64,000 nt of DNA. Origin: Dryas octopetala (Eukaryota; Streptophyta; Magnoliopsida; Rosales; Rosaceae). Where the stretch lies: the NCBI GenBank assembly GCA_963921425.1, contig OY992832.1, positions 22,914,835 to 22,978,834 on the forward strand, in the 5' to 3' direction. Of this stretch, positions 46,883-57,550 are shown piece by piece. Both the position numbers and the translations under genes were made by a program. The notes under the pieces are model-generated. The model saw only the letters and a list, made by a program, of their open reading frames with translations, made no database searches and was not told where the DNA came from. Within the stretch, counting starts at the first letter, position 1. Each line of letters opens with the position of its first letter.

Positions 46883-48691
46883 ATGGAAAGAGATCGAGTC
46901 GCAGGGTCTTGCAACTCTCCTCCATTTTTTGATGGCAGCAACTACGCTGCTTGGAGAGAGAAATTTGAAATTTTCCTTGATGCCTATGACGAGTTGGCAT
47001 ATGAGTATCTCACTGTTGAGTGGATTCCTCCCACACGAACTGTTGATGGGATTGAAACTCCTAAGCCTAAGTCCGAATGGTCTTTAGCCGAAGTCACGGC
47101 CTCTAGCTCCAACAAGAAGGCTAGAAATGCTATTGTCACTGCACTATCTTCCTCACAATTTGCACAGATACAACATTGTGTCACGGCTAGGCAAGCTTGG
47201 AACAAACTTAGGGTTGTTCATGAAGGGGACAAACAAGTTAGGTCACTTAAGCTTCAAATGGTACATGCCAAATTTGAAGAAATTAGGATGAAAGAGTCCG
47301 AGTCATTTTCCGAGTTCTATGAAAGGTTGGAAGCCCTCACAAATGAAGTCATGTCCCTAGGTAAACCTTATGAGGAGTCTACCATTGTCCAAAAGGTTCT
47401 TAGATCTCTACCTAAGAGATTCAATCTAAGAAACATGCAATACAAGAAGTCCAAAATTTGGATGAACTCAAAATTGGTAAATTGGTAGGAAAGCTTAAAA
47501 CTTTTGAGATGGAACTTGAAATAGATGAAAGGGACAGCAAGAAGTCAAAGGATATTGCTTTGCAAAGTGTCAAAGAGATTAGTGAAAACTTGAGTGAAAA
47601 ATCATCCATGTCCAATGATGAGATTGCCCTTTTTGTCAAAAGATTTAGACGAATTCTTAGAAATAAAGGGAGAGAAGCTAGGACTAGTGGTAACAGCTTT
47701 AAGGAGTTCAAATTCAAACCTTAAGGAGAGAATTCATTTGAGAGAAAACAAGAGAGGAAGTCTAACTTTAAGGAAGGAAGAACAACCAAGAGAGATGTGA
47801 AATGTTACACTTGTGGTGGAATAGGTCACATAGCAATTGAATGTGCAAATAATAGAAATAATTATTCTTCAAGTAAGAATAAAGCCATGAAAATCACTTG
47901 GAGTGATAGTGAGAGTGAGGACTCAAATGATTGTGAGTCTTCTTCCGATATTGAGGGTGATGAAGTTGCATTTGTTGCATCAATCAAGGAGATTGAACAA
48001 GTTGATGGTGGGTCTGACTCAGAATCTGCTCCTGATGATGAGTCTTACACTGCACTTTGTGATAAGTATGACTTGCTTTTCACCGAAACTCTTAGCATAA
48101 AGGAAGAAAATCAGAAACTAAAGAATGCTAAATTGAAATTGTGTGAGAAGATTGAGTCATTAGAGAGTGAATTAGAAAGTGTGGCTATCTTGAAACAAAA
48201 TTTTGAGAGTCAAGTCAAAGTGCTCAAGGAGAGCAACATCTACTTTAAATCTTTGAATGAGAAACTTCAAAAAGAAGTACATGAAGCAAATGAGAGCATT
48301 GTTGAGCTCACCATTGTGTCTTTGTATATCCAACACAAAGACCATTTTTGTCAAGTCAAAATCTGATCATGGTGTCAAAAAGGGTCTAGGTTTCATTGAC
48401 ATTGGTCAAAATGCATCTCATTCCAAGTCAAATCAAGCTACATCAAGTGTCACAAAAATTGATTGTTCTACTTCACTTAGAAAAACAAAGTTTGTCCCGG
48501 TTTGTCATTATTGTCATGTCAAGGGTCACATTAGACCAAATTGCAACAAACTTAGAGGAAAGAAATCAAGTGAACCAAAGAGAAATATTTCTCTACAAGA
48601 GCAAGTGAACAATCTACTCAAAGAGGTAACCAAAATTGCCTTACTTGTCACCACACTTCCCAAAAATAAGCCAAGTCCACATCAAAGATGA
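46883..48691 (+). pseudogene. gag region of the Copia element, frameshifted
   Basis: The N-terminal frame (46883-47488) has the Copia gag signature (PPFFDGSNYAAWREKFEIFL, ARQAWNKL, SFSEFYERLEALTNEV). Around 47435-47450 reading shifts to another frame (NLDELKIGKLVGKLKTFEME), which has a stop at 47722-47724 and then a CCHC zinc knuckle (CYTCGGIGHIAIEC, 47800-47841). Near 48300-48340 it shifts back and encodes a second zinc knuckle (CHYCHVKGHIRPNC). The frame ends at TGA 48689-48691, directly in phase with pol. Gag would coat the RNA in the particle; with these lesions it cannot make an intact product. Confidence 0.88.
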
Positions 48692-51600
48692 GTTGTGAAG
48701 AGCTCCACTAAATGTCTAGTAACCTTGAATGCTTTTTCAGCCACTAAGAGGAACATTTGGTACCTAGATAGTGGGTGTTCCAAACATATGACGGGAGATA
48801 AGGAGGTCTTTACCTCACTTGCTCCTTATGATGGTGGTAGTGTGACTTTTGGAGGAGGAGAGAAGTCCTATGTGAGTGGAAAAGGGGTTGTACACATTCC
48901 CGGTATACCCGAATTGAAAAATGTAAGATTTGTTGATGGGCTGAATTCTAATTTGCTTAGTATTAGCCAACTTTGTGATGAATGGGGTGGTGAAGTGTGT
49001 ATGTCCAAGAGTGGATGTAGAATTGTTGACTCCCAAGGAAGGGAGATCTTGAATGCCCCTAGGTCTAGGGATGATTGCTATGTGTTTGATGGCAATGTTG
49101 GAAAAATTGAGAATACTTGCAATAGAGCTATTGATGACACTAGCTCTCTTTGGCATCAAAGACTTGGTCACATTAATGTTCATGACCTTTACAAGTTGTC
49201 TAAGCATGAGGTTGTTAGAGGTCTACCAAAGATAGCAAAGCCCGAAACTTTTATTTGTGGTCCATGTCAAATGGGGAAACAAACCAAAGAACCACACAAA
49301 ACAGTCAAAGACATAGGCACCTCTAGGACACTTGAACTAATTCACTTGGATTTAGTTGGTCCTGTCCAAACCTTGTCAATAGGTGGAAAGAAATACATTC
49401 TAGTCATGGTAGATGATTTTTCTAGGTACACTTGGGTGTCATTCCTTAAGGACAAGTCGGAGACATTTCATCATTTTGTCAAGATTGTGAAACTGCTGAA
49501 AAGTGAAGGTATGTCAAGTCTGTCAACCCTGTCCAGAATTAAATCAGACCATGGAACTGAGTTTGAAAACTCTCAATTCGATGAGTTTTGTTGTCAAATG
49601 GGTATTAAACATGAATTCTCAGCTCCAATAACACCCCAACAAAATGGAATCGTTGAGAGAAAGAATAGGGTTTTGATTGAGATGGCAAGAGTGATGTTGA
49701 ATAGCAAAAATCTTGCTAAACATTTCTGGGCTGAGGCGGTAAACACAGCATGTTACATCATAAATAGAGTCTACCTTAGGACGGGAACCAAAAAGACTCC
49801 CTATGAACTGTGGAAGGGTAGGAAACCCAAGGTTACACACTTTAGAGTGTTTGGGAGTGCATGCTACATCCTTAGGGATAGAGAACATTTGGGAAAATTT
49901 GATTCTAAGAGTGATGAGGGTCTGTTTTTAGGCTATTCATCCAACAGTAGAGCTTTCAGAGTTTTCAATTTGCGAACAAATTCTATGATGGAGTCCATAA
50001 ATGTGAAAATAGATGATCATGATGCATCTATTGAAATGGCTGCAGATAAGGATGGATTGTTCCCTCAATCTGATCCTAAAAAGGATAATTTGGTTAAAGA
50101 AGAGTCCAAGTCAAGCAGTGATGAACTTACTGATGACTCAAAAAATGTTGAGTTTGATAAGTCAGAGAGCGAACAAAATGACAAAACCTTGAGTGACAGA
50201 TCTGAAAAACCAAGATGGGTGAGGTGTAACCATGGTGAAGATGTAATTCTAGGTTCTTTAGACCAGCCAGTTAGGACTAGAAAACAAATGGCAAATGAAC
50301 TTGCTCATGTGTGCTATGTGTCCATTGTTGAACCTAAAAATGTCAAAGAAGCACTCAATCATGAGGAATGGGTGAGTGCAATGCATGAGGAATTAAACCA
50401 ATTTGAGAGAAACCAAGTGTGGACTCTTGTAGAAAGACCAGCCAACACAAATGTCATTGGAACCAAATGGATCTTCAAAAATAAATCTGATGAATTTGGG
50501 AATGTAGTTAGAAACAAGGCTAGGCTTGTTGCTCAAGGGTACTCTCAATTAGAGGGTATTGATTTTGATGAGACTTTTGCACCCGTTGCTAGACTTGAGT
50601 CTGTTAGGTTACTTTGTGCCATTGCATGTCATCTTAAGTTGAAATTGTATCAAATGGATGTTAAAACGGCATTTTTAAATGGTTACTTGAATGAGGAAGT
50701 TTTTGTGGAACAACCAAAAGGTTTTGAGGATCCTCACATGAGAGATGGTGTTTATAAATTGAGGAAAGCCTTGTATGGGCTGAAGCAAGCTCCAAGAGCT
50801 TGGTATGAGAGACTCTCTCATCACTTGTTGTCTAATGGGTATCAAAGAGGGTCGGTTGACAAGACCCTATTTGTAAAAAGGTTAAAAAATGATGTCTTGA
50901 TTGCTCAAGTTTATGTGGATGATATTGTTTTTGGTTCAACTTCAAATTTTCATGTTAAGAGATTCATTGATGTAATGTCTAGTGAATTTGAAATGAGTCT
51001 AGTTGGTGAAATGAATTTCTTTTTAGGGCTGCAAGTTAAGCAAGTAGATAGTGGGATATTTATCTCCCAATCTAAGTATGCTAGAAATTTGGTCAAAAAG
51101 TTTGGGCTTGAGTCTTCCAAAGTGGCTACTACTCCAATGAGTAAAAGCTCCAAACTTCATAGGGATCCAAGTGGTAAGCAAGTGGACCAAACCTTGTATA
51201 GAAGCATGATAGGAAATCTCCTCTACCTCACAGCTAGTAGACCGGACATATCGTTTGCGGTAGGAGTGTGTGCTAGGTTCCAAAGTGATCCCAAAGAATC
51301 TCATTTGTTTGCAACAAAAAGGATCATCAAATATGTAAGTGGGACTCTTGACTATGGGTTGTGGTATACCCATGATACCAACACTAAATTGGTTGGATTT
51401 AGTGACTCTGATTGGGCTGGGTGTAGTGATGATTTGAAGAGCACCTCGGGTGGTGCTTTCTATGTTGGGAATAACTTAGTGTCTTGGCATAGCAAGAAGC
51501 AGAATTCTGTCTCTTTGTCGACTGCTGAAGCTGAATACATAGCAGCAGGGAGTTGTTGTACACAACTCATTTGGATGAGACAAATGTTAGCCGATTATGG

Positions 51601-51856
51601 AATTGATGAGAAAACCTTTCTCATCTATTGTGATAACATGAGTGCTATAGATATCTCCAAGAACCCGGTGCAACATACTCGAACCAAGCATATTGACATA
51701 AGACATCATTTCATTCGAGATCTTGTGGAGAGTGGAACTCTTACTTTGACTTTTGTTCCTTCCGAACAGCAACTTGCAGATATCTTTACAAAGGCTTTAG
51801 AGAATCCAAAGCACATTAGTCTTCGGAAGTCAATTGGCATTTGTACACATGCATGA
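48692..51856 (+). CDS. Copia polyprotein (protease, integrase, reverse transcriptase, RNase H), open frame
   Basis: The open frame of about 1054 codons follows an in-phase TGA, so it has no clear own ATG and would need readthrough or an upstream fusion. Domains in order: aspartic protease ([14 protein letters not shown], ~residue 22); pre-integrase zinc region ([10 protein letters not shown] with CGPCQMGK, ~150-195); integrase core with Asp (IHLDLVGPV), Asp (KSDHGTEF) and Glu (GIVERKNR, ~325); reverse transcriptase from [10 protein letters not shown] to the catalytic YVDDIVFGS (~735); RNase H with [19 protein letters not shown] and CDNMSAI. Catalytic residues are all visible, and length fits Copia pol. 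No internal stop was seen, unlike gag. Confidence 0.95.
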   Translation, partial: VVKSSTKCLVTLNAFSATKRNIWYLDSGCSKHMTGDKEVFTSLAPYDGGSVTFGGGEKSYVSGKGVVHIPGIPELKNVRFVDGLNSNLLSISQLCDEWGGEVCMSKSGCRIVDSQGREILNAPRSRDDCYVFDGNVGKIENTCNRAIDDTSSLWHQRLGHINVHDLYKLSKHEVVRGLPKIAKPETFICGPCQMGKQTKEPHKTVKDIGTSRTLELIHLDLVGPVQTLSIGGKKYILVMVDDFSRYTWVSFLKDKSETFHHFVKIVKLLKSEGMSSLSTLSRIKSDHGTEFENSQFDEFCCQMGIKHEFSAPITPQQNGIVERKNRVLIEMARVMLNSKNLAKHFWAEAVNTACYIINRVYLRTGTKKTPYELWKGRKPKVTHFRVFGSACYILRDREHLGKFDSKSDEGLFLGYSSNSRAFRVFNLRTNSMMESINVKIDDHDASIEMAADKDGLFPQSDPKKDNLVKEESKSSSDELTDDSKNVEFDKSESEQNDKTLSDRSEKPRWVRCNHGEDVILGSLDQPVRTRKQMANELAHVCYVSIVEPKNVKEALNHEEWVSAMHEELNQFERNQVWTLVERPANTNVIGTKWIFKNKSDEFGNVVRNKARLVAQGYSQLEGIDFDETFAPVARLESVRLLCAIACHLKLKLYQMDVKTAFLNGYLNEEVFVEQPKGFEDPHMRDGVYKLRKALYGLKQAPRAWYERLSHHLLSNGYQRGSVDKTLFVKRLKNDVLIAQVYVDDIVFGSTSNFHVKRFIDVMSSEFEMSLVGEMNFFLGLQVKQVDSGIFISQSKYARNLVKKFGLESSKVATTPMSKSSKLHRDPSGKQVDQTLYRSMIGNLLYLTASRPDISFAVGVCARFQSDPKESHLFATKRIIKYVSGTLDYGLWYTHDTNTKLVGFSDSDWAGCSDDLKSTSGGAFYVGNNLVSWHSKKQNSVSLSTAEAEYIAAGSCCTQLIWMRQMLADYGIDEKTFLIYCDNMSAIDISKNPVQHTRTKHIDIRHHFIRDLVESGTLTLTFVPSEQQLADIFTKALENPKHISLRKSIGICTHA

Positions 51857-53365
51857 TTCTTTGTAGTTAAATGTGCTTCATTGTTTAAGTTTCCTTTCTT
51901 TGGTTTAAGTAGTTTCGTTTTTTTTAATAACCATTTTGAAAGGTCTTAACATTGCTTGTCACACTCTCTTTGATATTCAAAAAGGTTCTTGCATCACATG
52001 TGCTATGTCAATAAGCATAATCCTTTCTTCTTGTCCAATGTTAGCTTTGAGATCTCTTTCTATTTAACACTTTGTCATGGTCAATCAAACTTGTTAAATA
52101 CTTTTCAAAGACAATTTGTTTGAGGATGCAATTTAGCCCTTCAATATAATTCCTCCTTTGTGACCCATCTTCAGCTAAACTTTCCTCATTTGAACAAATG
52201 TGCACCATACAAAAATAACAAAAAAAAAAGGAAGTGTGACCAAAGAAGTCACGGCCCTAGGGAGAAATAAGGTGTTTTTATGGTGTTCTAGGGTAAAGAG
52301 TCGTAAAATTGGACCAAATCATTGCACTTAACTTGGGATGTGCCTAAACAAAACAAATGAAAATACTTTTCTCATAGCCATTGTCATGAGTTGAGAAACT
52401 TTGTTTTCAAGATTTGTTCCCAAAGTAGAAATTCTCTTGAGTGGCCAAATTCTAATCTCTTTTTGTGGATGAAACTTATTCAACCTCTTTGGTTGTCTTT
52501 GACATTGTTTTTCCATCTAGAACAAGTCTTGAATGCTAGCATTGACCTCCCTATATCCCAAATATGCTTATTTTCTTGCACAAAATTTGCAATCTTCATT
52601 TTCCATATCTATTAGAGTGTTGACATTGGTGGTTAATTCTTTTCAATTGTGTTTGTTGTTTTGTCAAATTTTTTTTGCCAAAAATAAAATCCCTAAAGCA
52701 CATCTAACTCGTAGATTTTTCTTGTGTGTCATTGCTTCTAACTCTTCTAGGATTCCTCTATCTTTTCGTCAAATTCCATGACTGCTTTATGTCCCAGTTC
52801 TGTTCAGTACGAACTTTGTCCATTTTGACTGGTCTGCAGTCGTCACATACAGTCATTTTAACACGACCATTCAGCTCTTTGGGTTACTGTTCATTGAAGG
52901 GCATTTCAATCTTTTTTGCATGCCTATTTTCTTCTCTAGCTGCCCCTCATATTATATGTCTATATTCTGCAAGCCCGGTACAGAGACGCTGCTACTGCTG
53001 CTGCCGGTTATCAGTTCTAGAGGGAGTTCGAATTTAGGGGGAGTTAGAACTTAGGGGGAGTTAGTCTTTTGTGGAAGTTACTTTTTAAGCATGTATTTTT
53101 CTCTTGCATATTTCTCCAACTCTTTGTGTGCTCTTTAACTTCACTCCTATTTTTGCATGTATGTCCTTTTGTCTTTCCATGACAAAAAGGGGGAGAATGT
53201 ATTTGTTTAATCTACATTGCTTGCTGTGTTTAAACTGCATTGGTTGCTGTACTATCATATTTTGTGTTGTGCAAGTACTTCTTCTTGCAGGTACATTATA
53301 ACAGAGTGTTGGGCTGAGTGTTGAGAGTCTTGTGAGGTGAATGGGTTGATGTTTTGTCAAGGAAA
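51857..53365 (+). other. Long 3' noncoding region of the Copia element
   Basis: There is 1.5 kb between the pol stop and the 3' LTR. No conserved frame is seen. It contains short direct repeats of TTAGGGGGAGTTAG near 53030-53070 and a purine run AAAAAGGGGGAGAATG near 53184. SIRE-type elements often carry an env-like frame here; none is supported. Confidence 0.75.
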
Positions 53366-53380
53366 GCCAAATGGGGAGAT
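53366..53380 (+). other. Polypurine tract
   Basis: GCCAAATGGGGAGAT lies immediately before the 3' LTR start TGTTAG. Its position and purine content fit plus-strand priming. Confidence 0.8.
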
Positions 53381-53898
53381 TGTTAGTTTCTAGGATTTGT
53401 TATATTGGCTATTTTCCTTGTCAAAACCTTTGTATTTAATTTTATTAATCACTCACAAGCTCTAGGCTAGATTAAGGACAAGTTCAGCTGTATTGAAGAA
53501 GTCAAGAATGAATAAAGACTCAAGGTATACTGCACTTCATTCAATTCATGAAAATATCAGTTTTGTGTCCATTTGACTAGTCATAAAGAACAATGTTTTT
53601 CACGTACAGTGGTTGATACAGTGACTGACACTGCAGTGGGGCCATTTCGGGTTTTTCTTTTAAAGCTCATTTCATTGAAAGCCCATTCTCTGTTTTTTAC
53701 TAAACATACATGTGCATTGCACATGACTTGGTTCCCCCACTGTATCAATCAGATCTGATTGCATCTTAGTCATTCACGCCACACACTTACACACACCTCA
53801 GCACTATTCATCATCTTCTCCATTTCTGATTTTTGCAAAATAAAGCAAAATTTTAATCAAGTTAATTGAGTGAATAGATCACCTAAATTAAACTTTCA
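53381..53898 (+). repeat. 3' LTR of the Copia element (518 bp)
   Basis: It matches 45156-45627 joined to 46763-46808 of the 5' LTR, exactly accounting for its length (1653 minus 1135). It ends AACTTTCA and is followed by the CATTC target duplication. Confidence 0.93.
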
Positions 53899-53903
53899 CA
53901 TTC

Positions 53904-54897
53904 CATATATAATAAATTGTTTCTTCAACCATTTAATCATGTGAAAGATTAATTCGGAATAGTATAATAATTTGTTAATTTCTTCATCCTCTTAATCACG
54001 TGAAAGGTCAAAAAAATGTTGTAATTTGTATGGCATATGCTATTGTTGTCATTGCAATTATATTTCCTATCAATCGGGTAGGACTAAGACATATGAATCA
54101 ATAAATCAAAAGTCCACTATTGAATTTTCCTCTTGCATGTAAATCTTATTAATATATCCTCTACATTTCTTTTATCAAATTATATAGATTCTAGTCTTTT
54201 TCCATATTTGTTTGTTTTCAAACTTCTAATTAATTACATATATGGCCCAAAAAAAGGTCAATTCTTTTATTAATTTTCTTTCAAAAAACAAAACTAATTA
54301 AAGTTGGTAGGTAGTCCAGTTGAAAGGACCGTTGAATTTGTCATTCGATTCTCCCCTCCCCTGACTCAAATTAAAACATCTAGCCGAATTTCCTACGTAC
54401 ATATATACTAGTGGTCCAATAATGACATAATTCTATAAAGAGAATTCAAAAAGTTCATTCATACTTAATTTTGGTTAACATTATATCTCTATCAATTCTA
54501 GCTCAAACAAAAAACAATGTAACTGTTTATGTTAGTGTAACTCAGTGATAATTACACCATTGTAACTGTCTATGTTAGTGTATACGTAACTCGGTGACAC
54601 TTATACCAATATAATTATAACTATCCCTTTTAACTATCAATTTCTTGTAATTTCACCATCAAATCCACTAGACTTGTTTCTCCTATTAAAATATTTCTTC
54701 ATGGTCTTATTATTACATATTTTGTCTAATAACACTATAACAGTGTTTACACGGTAGCACAAAAAGAAAAATTATGGTATTTAACTTTCGAAGGTGATGT
54801 AAAGACAAGTTCAACAGTAGATGAACAATGTGACCTAATTTTATTGTTCATATAGTTTTTTTCTTTAAATACCATATATATATATATATATATATAT
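53904..54897. other. Gene-free flank
   Basis: AT-rich sequence without a supported gene. It ends in a (TA)n tract at about 54874-54898, next to a fold-back MITE. Confidence 0.6.
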
Positions 54898-55296
54898 ACA
54901 AGAATGCTCTAAAACTAACTAGTTAGTAAGTTAATACAAAACTAACCACCATATTGGGCTCACTGTACAATGTAATCTCAAAATCTGAACCGTCTATTTT
55001 TTAGGCCCTACTTCAAAGATCATCCCTGTAAAAAATCTCCAAAATCGGAAATTATTTAGTTATTTGATTATAATAACAACTATTTATATGTTTTTATCGA
55101 AAACACTGATCGTCTATTTATTTGATTTCAATTAGATGACTAAATGATTTCCGATTTAGTTGATTTTTTGTAATGATAATCTTTGAAGTATGAGCTAAAT
55201 AATTGACGGTTCGGATTATGAGATTAGTTATGTGATGGTTCCAAAAGCATGGTTAGCTTCGTATTAACTTGCTAACTAGTTAGTTTTAGAGCACTC

Positions 55297-55300
<4 letters not shown>
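54898..55300. repeat. Fold-back MITE, family B, copy 1
   Basis: The left arm is AGAATGCTCTAAAACTAAC, TAGTTAGTAAGTTAATAC. The right arm is its inverse, GTATTAACTTGCTAACTAG, TTTTAGAGCACTCC. The interior has AACCGTCTATTTTTTAGGCC, CAAAATCGGAAATTATTTAG and the inverse pair. It sits between (TA)n tracts. Confidence 0.88.
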
Positions 55301-55328
<28 letters not shown>

Positions 55329-55330
<2 letters not shown>

Positions 55331-55740
55331 AGAATGCTCTAAAACTAACTGGTTAGTAAATTAATACAAAGCTAACCACCCTGTTAGGCCCACTACACAA
55401 TATAATCTCAAAATTCGAACCGTTTATTTTTTAGGCCCTACTTTAAAGATCATTCCTGCAAAAAATCTTCAAAATCGGAAGTTATTTAGCCATTTGATTA
55501 TAATGACAACTATTTATATGCTTTTATCGAAAATACTGATCGTCTATTTATTTGATCTCAATTAGATGACTACATGATTTTCGATTTAGTTGATTTTTTG
55601 CAATAATGATCTTTGAAGTAGGGCCTAAATAATTGATGGTTCGGATTATGAGATTAGTTATGTGGTGGACCCAAAAGAATGGTTAGCTTCGTATTAACTT
55701 GCTAACTAGTTATCTTTAGAGCACTCTTTTATAGATATAT
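55329..55740. repeat. Fold-back MITE, family B, copy 2
   Basis: It is nearly the same as the copy at 54898-55300 and in the same orientation, separated from it only by a (TA)n tract. The ends are AGAATGCTCTAAAACTAAC and TTTAGAGCACTC. Confidence 0.88.
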
Positions 55741-55749
55741 ACCCCTTCA

Positions 55750-55915
55750 GGTGTGGGATCCCAAATTTAGGTTTATTTGTGGGATATATCCCTCATGGGG
55801 TACTTCACTCCATATAATATTTCAACAATTCAAACTGTCTATTTTTTAAGTCTATAATCAAATATTATCCTTGTAAAAAATTAAGCAAATTGGAAATCAT
55901 TAAGGCTATATTATA
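55750..55915. repeat. Truncated fold-back copy
   Basis: Family core blocks TTCAAACTGTCTATTTTTTA, TCCTTGTAAAAAATTAAGC and AATTGGAAATCATTAAGG appear in order, but only one arm is present. Confidence 0.55.
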
Positions 55916-55920
55916 TATTT

Positions 55921-56452
55921 ATAGAGGAGTGCTCTAGAGCTAACCAGTTAGTAAGATAATATAACGCTAATTATCATTTTGAGCTCACTACACAATGTAA
56001 TTTCATGATCTGAACCGTTTATTTTTTAGGCTCTCATTCAAAGATCATCCTTATAAAAAGTAAGAAAATCGGAAATCGTTTAGCCAACTATTAGTAAGCT
56101 AATTGTGCTAACCAGTTAGTAAGATAATATAACGCTAACTATCATTTTGAGCTCACTACACAATGTAATTTCATGATCTGAACCGTTTATTTTGTAGGCT
56201 CTCATTCAAAGATCATCCTTATAAAAAGAAACAAAATCAGAAATCGTTTAGCCAACTATTAGTAAGCTATTTGTGCTCATGTAAATGGACGAATACAAGT
56301 TTTTCAATAAAACATGAAATAATTGTAATGATAATCGAATGGTTAAATTATTTCTAATTTGATTGATTTTTTGTAAGGTTAATCTTTGAATGGAGACCTA
56401 AAATATGAACGGTTTGGATTATGAGATTACATTGTATGTTTGGATAGCTACC
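55921..56452. repeat. Fold-back MITE, family B, copy 3, with an internal duplication
   Basis: The left arm starts AGGAGTGCTCTAGAGCTAAC and the right half ends with AACGGTTTGGATTATGAG. The interior carries two adjacent 168 bp copies, 55939-56106 and 56107-56274, each from GCTAACCAGTTAGTAAG through AAATCGTTTAGCC. This extends the element beyond the ~400 bp of its relatives. Confidence 0.8.
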
Positions 56453-56740
56453 ATTTATATATATATATATATTTAGGAGATAAAAAAGAGGTTTTTTTTT
56501 TTTTTTTTTTAATAACCGGCCAATATATGGACAAGGTTTTTTCTCTCCTAAGCATATGGGTTATAAGCATTTGTAAGCATGACCCGATAAGTTTAAAATA
56601 CCAGCTGTTGGTTGAAACTAATGGCAAGGATTAGATTTCTACAAAATCTGTTCTCAACCGAGCTAAAAAGGTCTGACAAAGAAAAGCCGATTAAAAAGAA
56701 GAAGTGAAATTGGGGAAAAAAAGAAAACTCACATTCATTC

Positions 56741-57235
56741 AATAATTGAGTCATCCATGAGATTTCAACTATATAGAACCTCCTCCCACAAATGGGAGAT
56801 TGGGCAAGTTCTTTCATTCTTGATTTGCTAAGTTCTATTTGTGAATGTATAATGATTTATTATCTTACTTATTTATGTTCATCAAGGGTAGTTTAGTCAA
56901 TTTACTTTGTTTAGGGTTATTAATTTCAATCTAATATATATATATATATATCTATACACACAAAAATGTTCTAAAGCTAACTAGTTAGCAAGTTAATACG
57001 AAGTTAACCACAATAATTGAATCATCCATGAGATTTCAACTATGAACCTCCTCCCATAAATGGGAGAATGGGTGCCGGCCATTAGACCAAATGGTCATTG
57101 GCAAGTTCTTTCATTCTTGATTGCTAAGTTCTATTTGTGAATGTATAATGATTTACTATCTTACTTATTTATGTTCATCGAGGGTAGTTTAGTCAATTTA
57201 CTTTGTTTAGGGTTATTTCAATCTTATATATACAT
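56741..57235 (+). repeat. Direct duplication, ~200 bp copies
   Basis: Blocks 56741-56935 and 57012-57225 share AATAATTGA, CATCCATGAGATTTCAAC, CCTCCTCCCA, GGCAAGTTCTTTCATTC and GGGTAGTTTAGTCAATTTAC. The second copy has about 30 extra bases (GGGTGCCGGCCATTAGACC region). A fragment of family B (ATGTTCTAAAGCTAAC) separates them, and a second fragment lies near 57263. Confidence 0.88.
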
Positions 57236-57550
57236 ACATATATATATATTTATACACAAAAAAATGTTCTAAAGCTAACTGGTTAGCGAGTTAATACGAA
57301 GCTAACCATCTTTTTTGGCCTACCACATGATGCAATCTCATACATTTTTTTTAGCTATTTGATTGTAATAACAACCATTTATATGTTTTTATTGAAAAAT
57401 AGTATTCGTTTATATGTATATGTATATATGCTAGATGGGTTTTCATGGTGTATTAAAGCCTTGTTTGCACTGTGTTTTATCCTCATTCCATAGATCACAT
57501 CTACATCATTTATACTACTACAAAAGTTGTATTCAACCACGAGATAGGTA
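57236..57550. other. Gene-free stretch upstream of the second subtilase
   Basis: It holds a truncated family B fragment and TA-rich sequence. A TATA-like element may lie in the GTATATGTATATATG run near 57415-57428, but this could be simple repeat. Confidence 0.4.

Larger units (their letters stand above)
45156..53898 (+). mobile_element. Ty1/Copia LTR retrotransposon, 8.74 kb, SIRE-like
   Basis: A complete element with LTRs starting TGTTAGTTTCTAGG and ending AACTTTCA, bounded by a perfect 5 bp duplication CATTC (45151-45155 and 53899-53903). The order is LTR, tRNA-Met primer site, gag, protease, integrase, reverse transcriptase, RNase H, long 3' noncoding part, purine tract, LTR. Integrase precedes reverse transcriptase, which defines Copia. 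Gag with two zinc knuckles and the long 3' region suggest the SIRE/Maximus lineage. Gag is broken but the 1053-codon pol frame is open. The LTRs are nearly identical where shared, so insertion was recent, yet the 3' LTR is shorter by 1135 bp. Confidence 0.97.
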
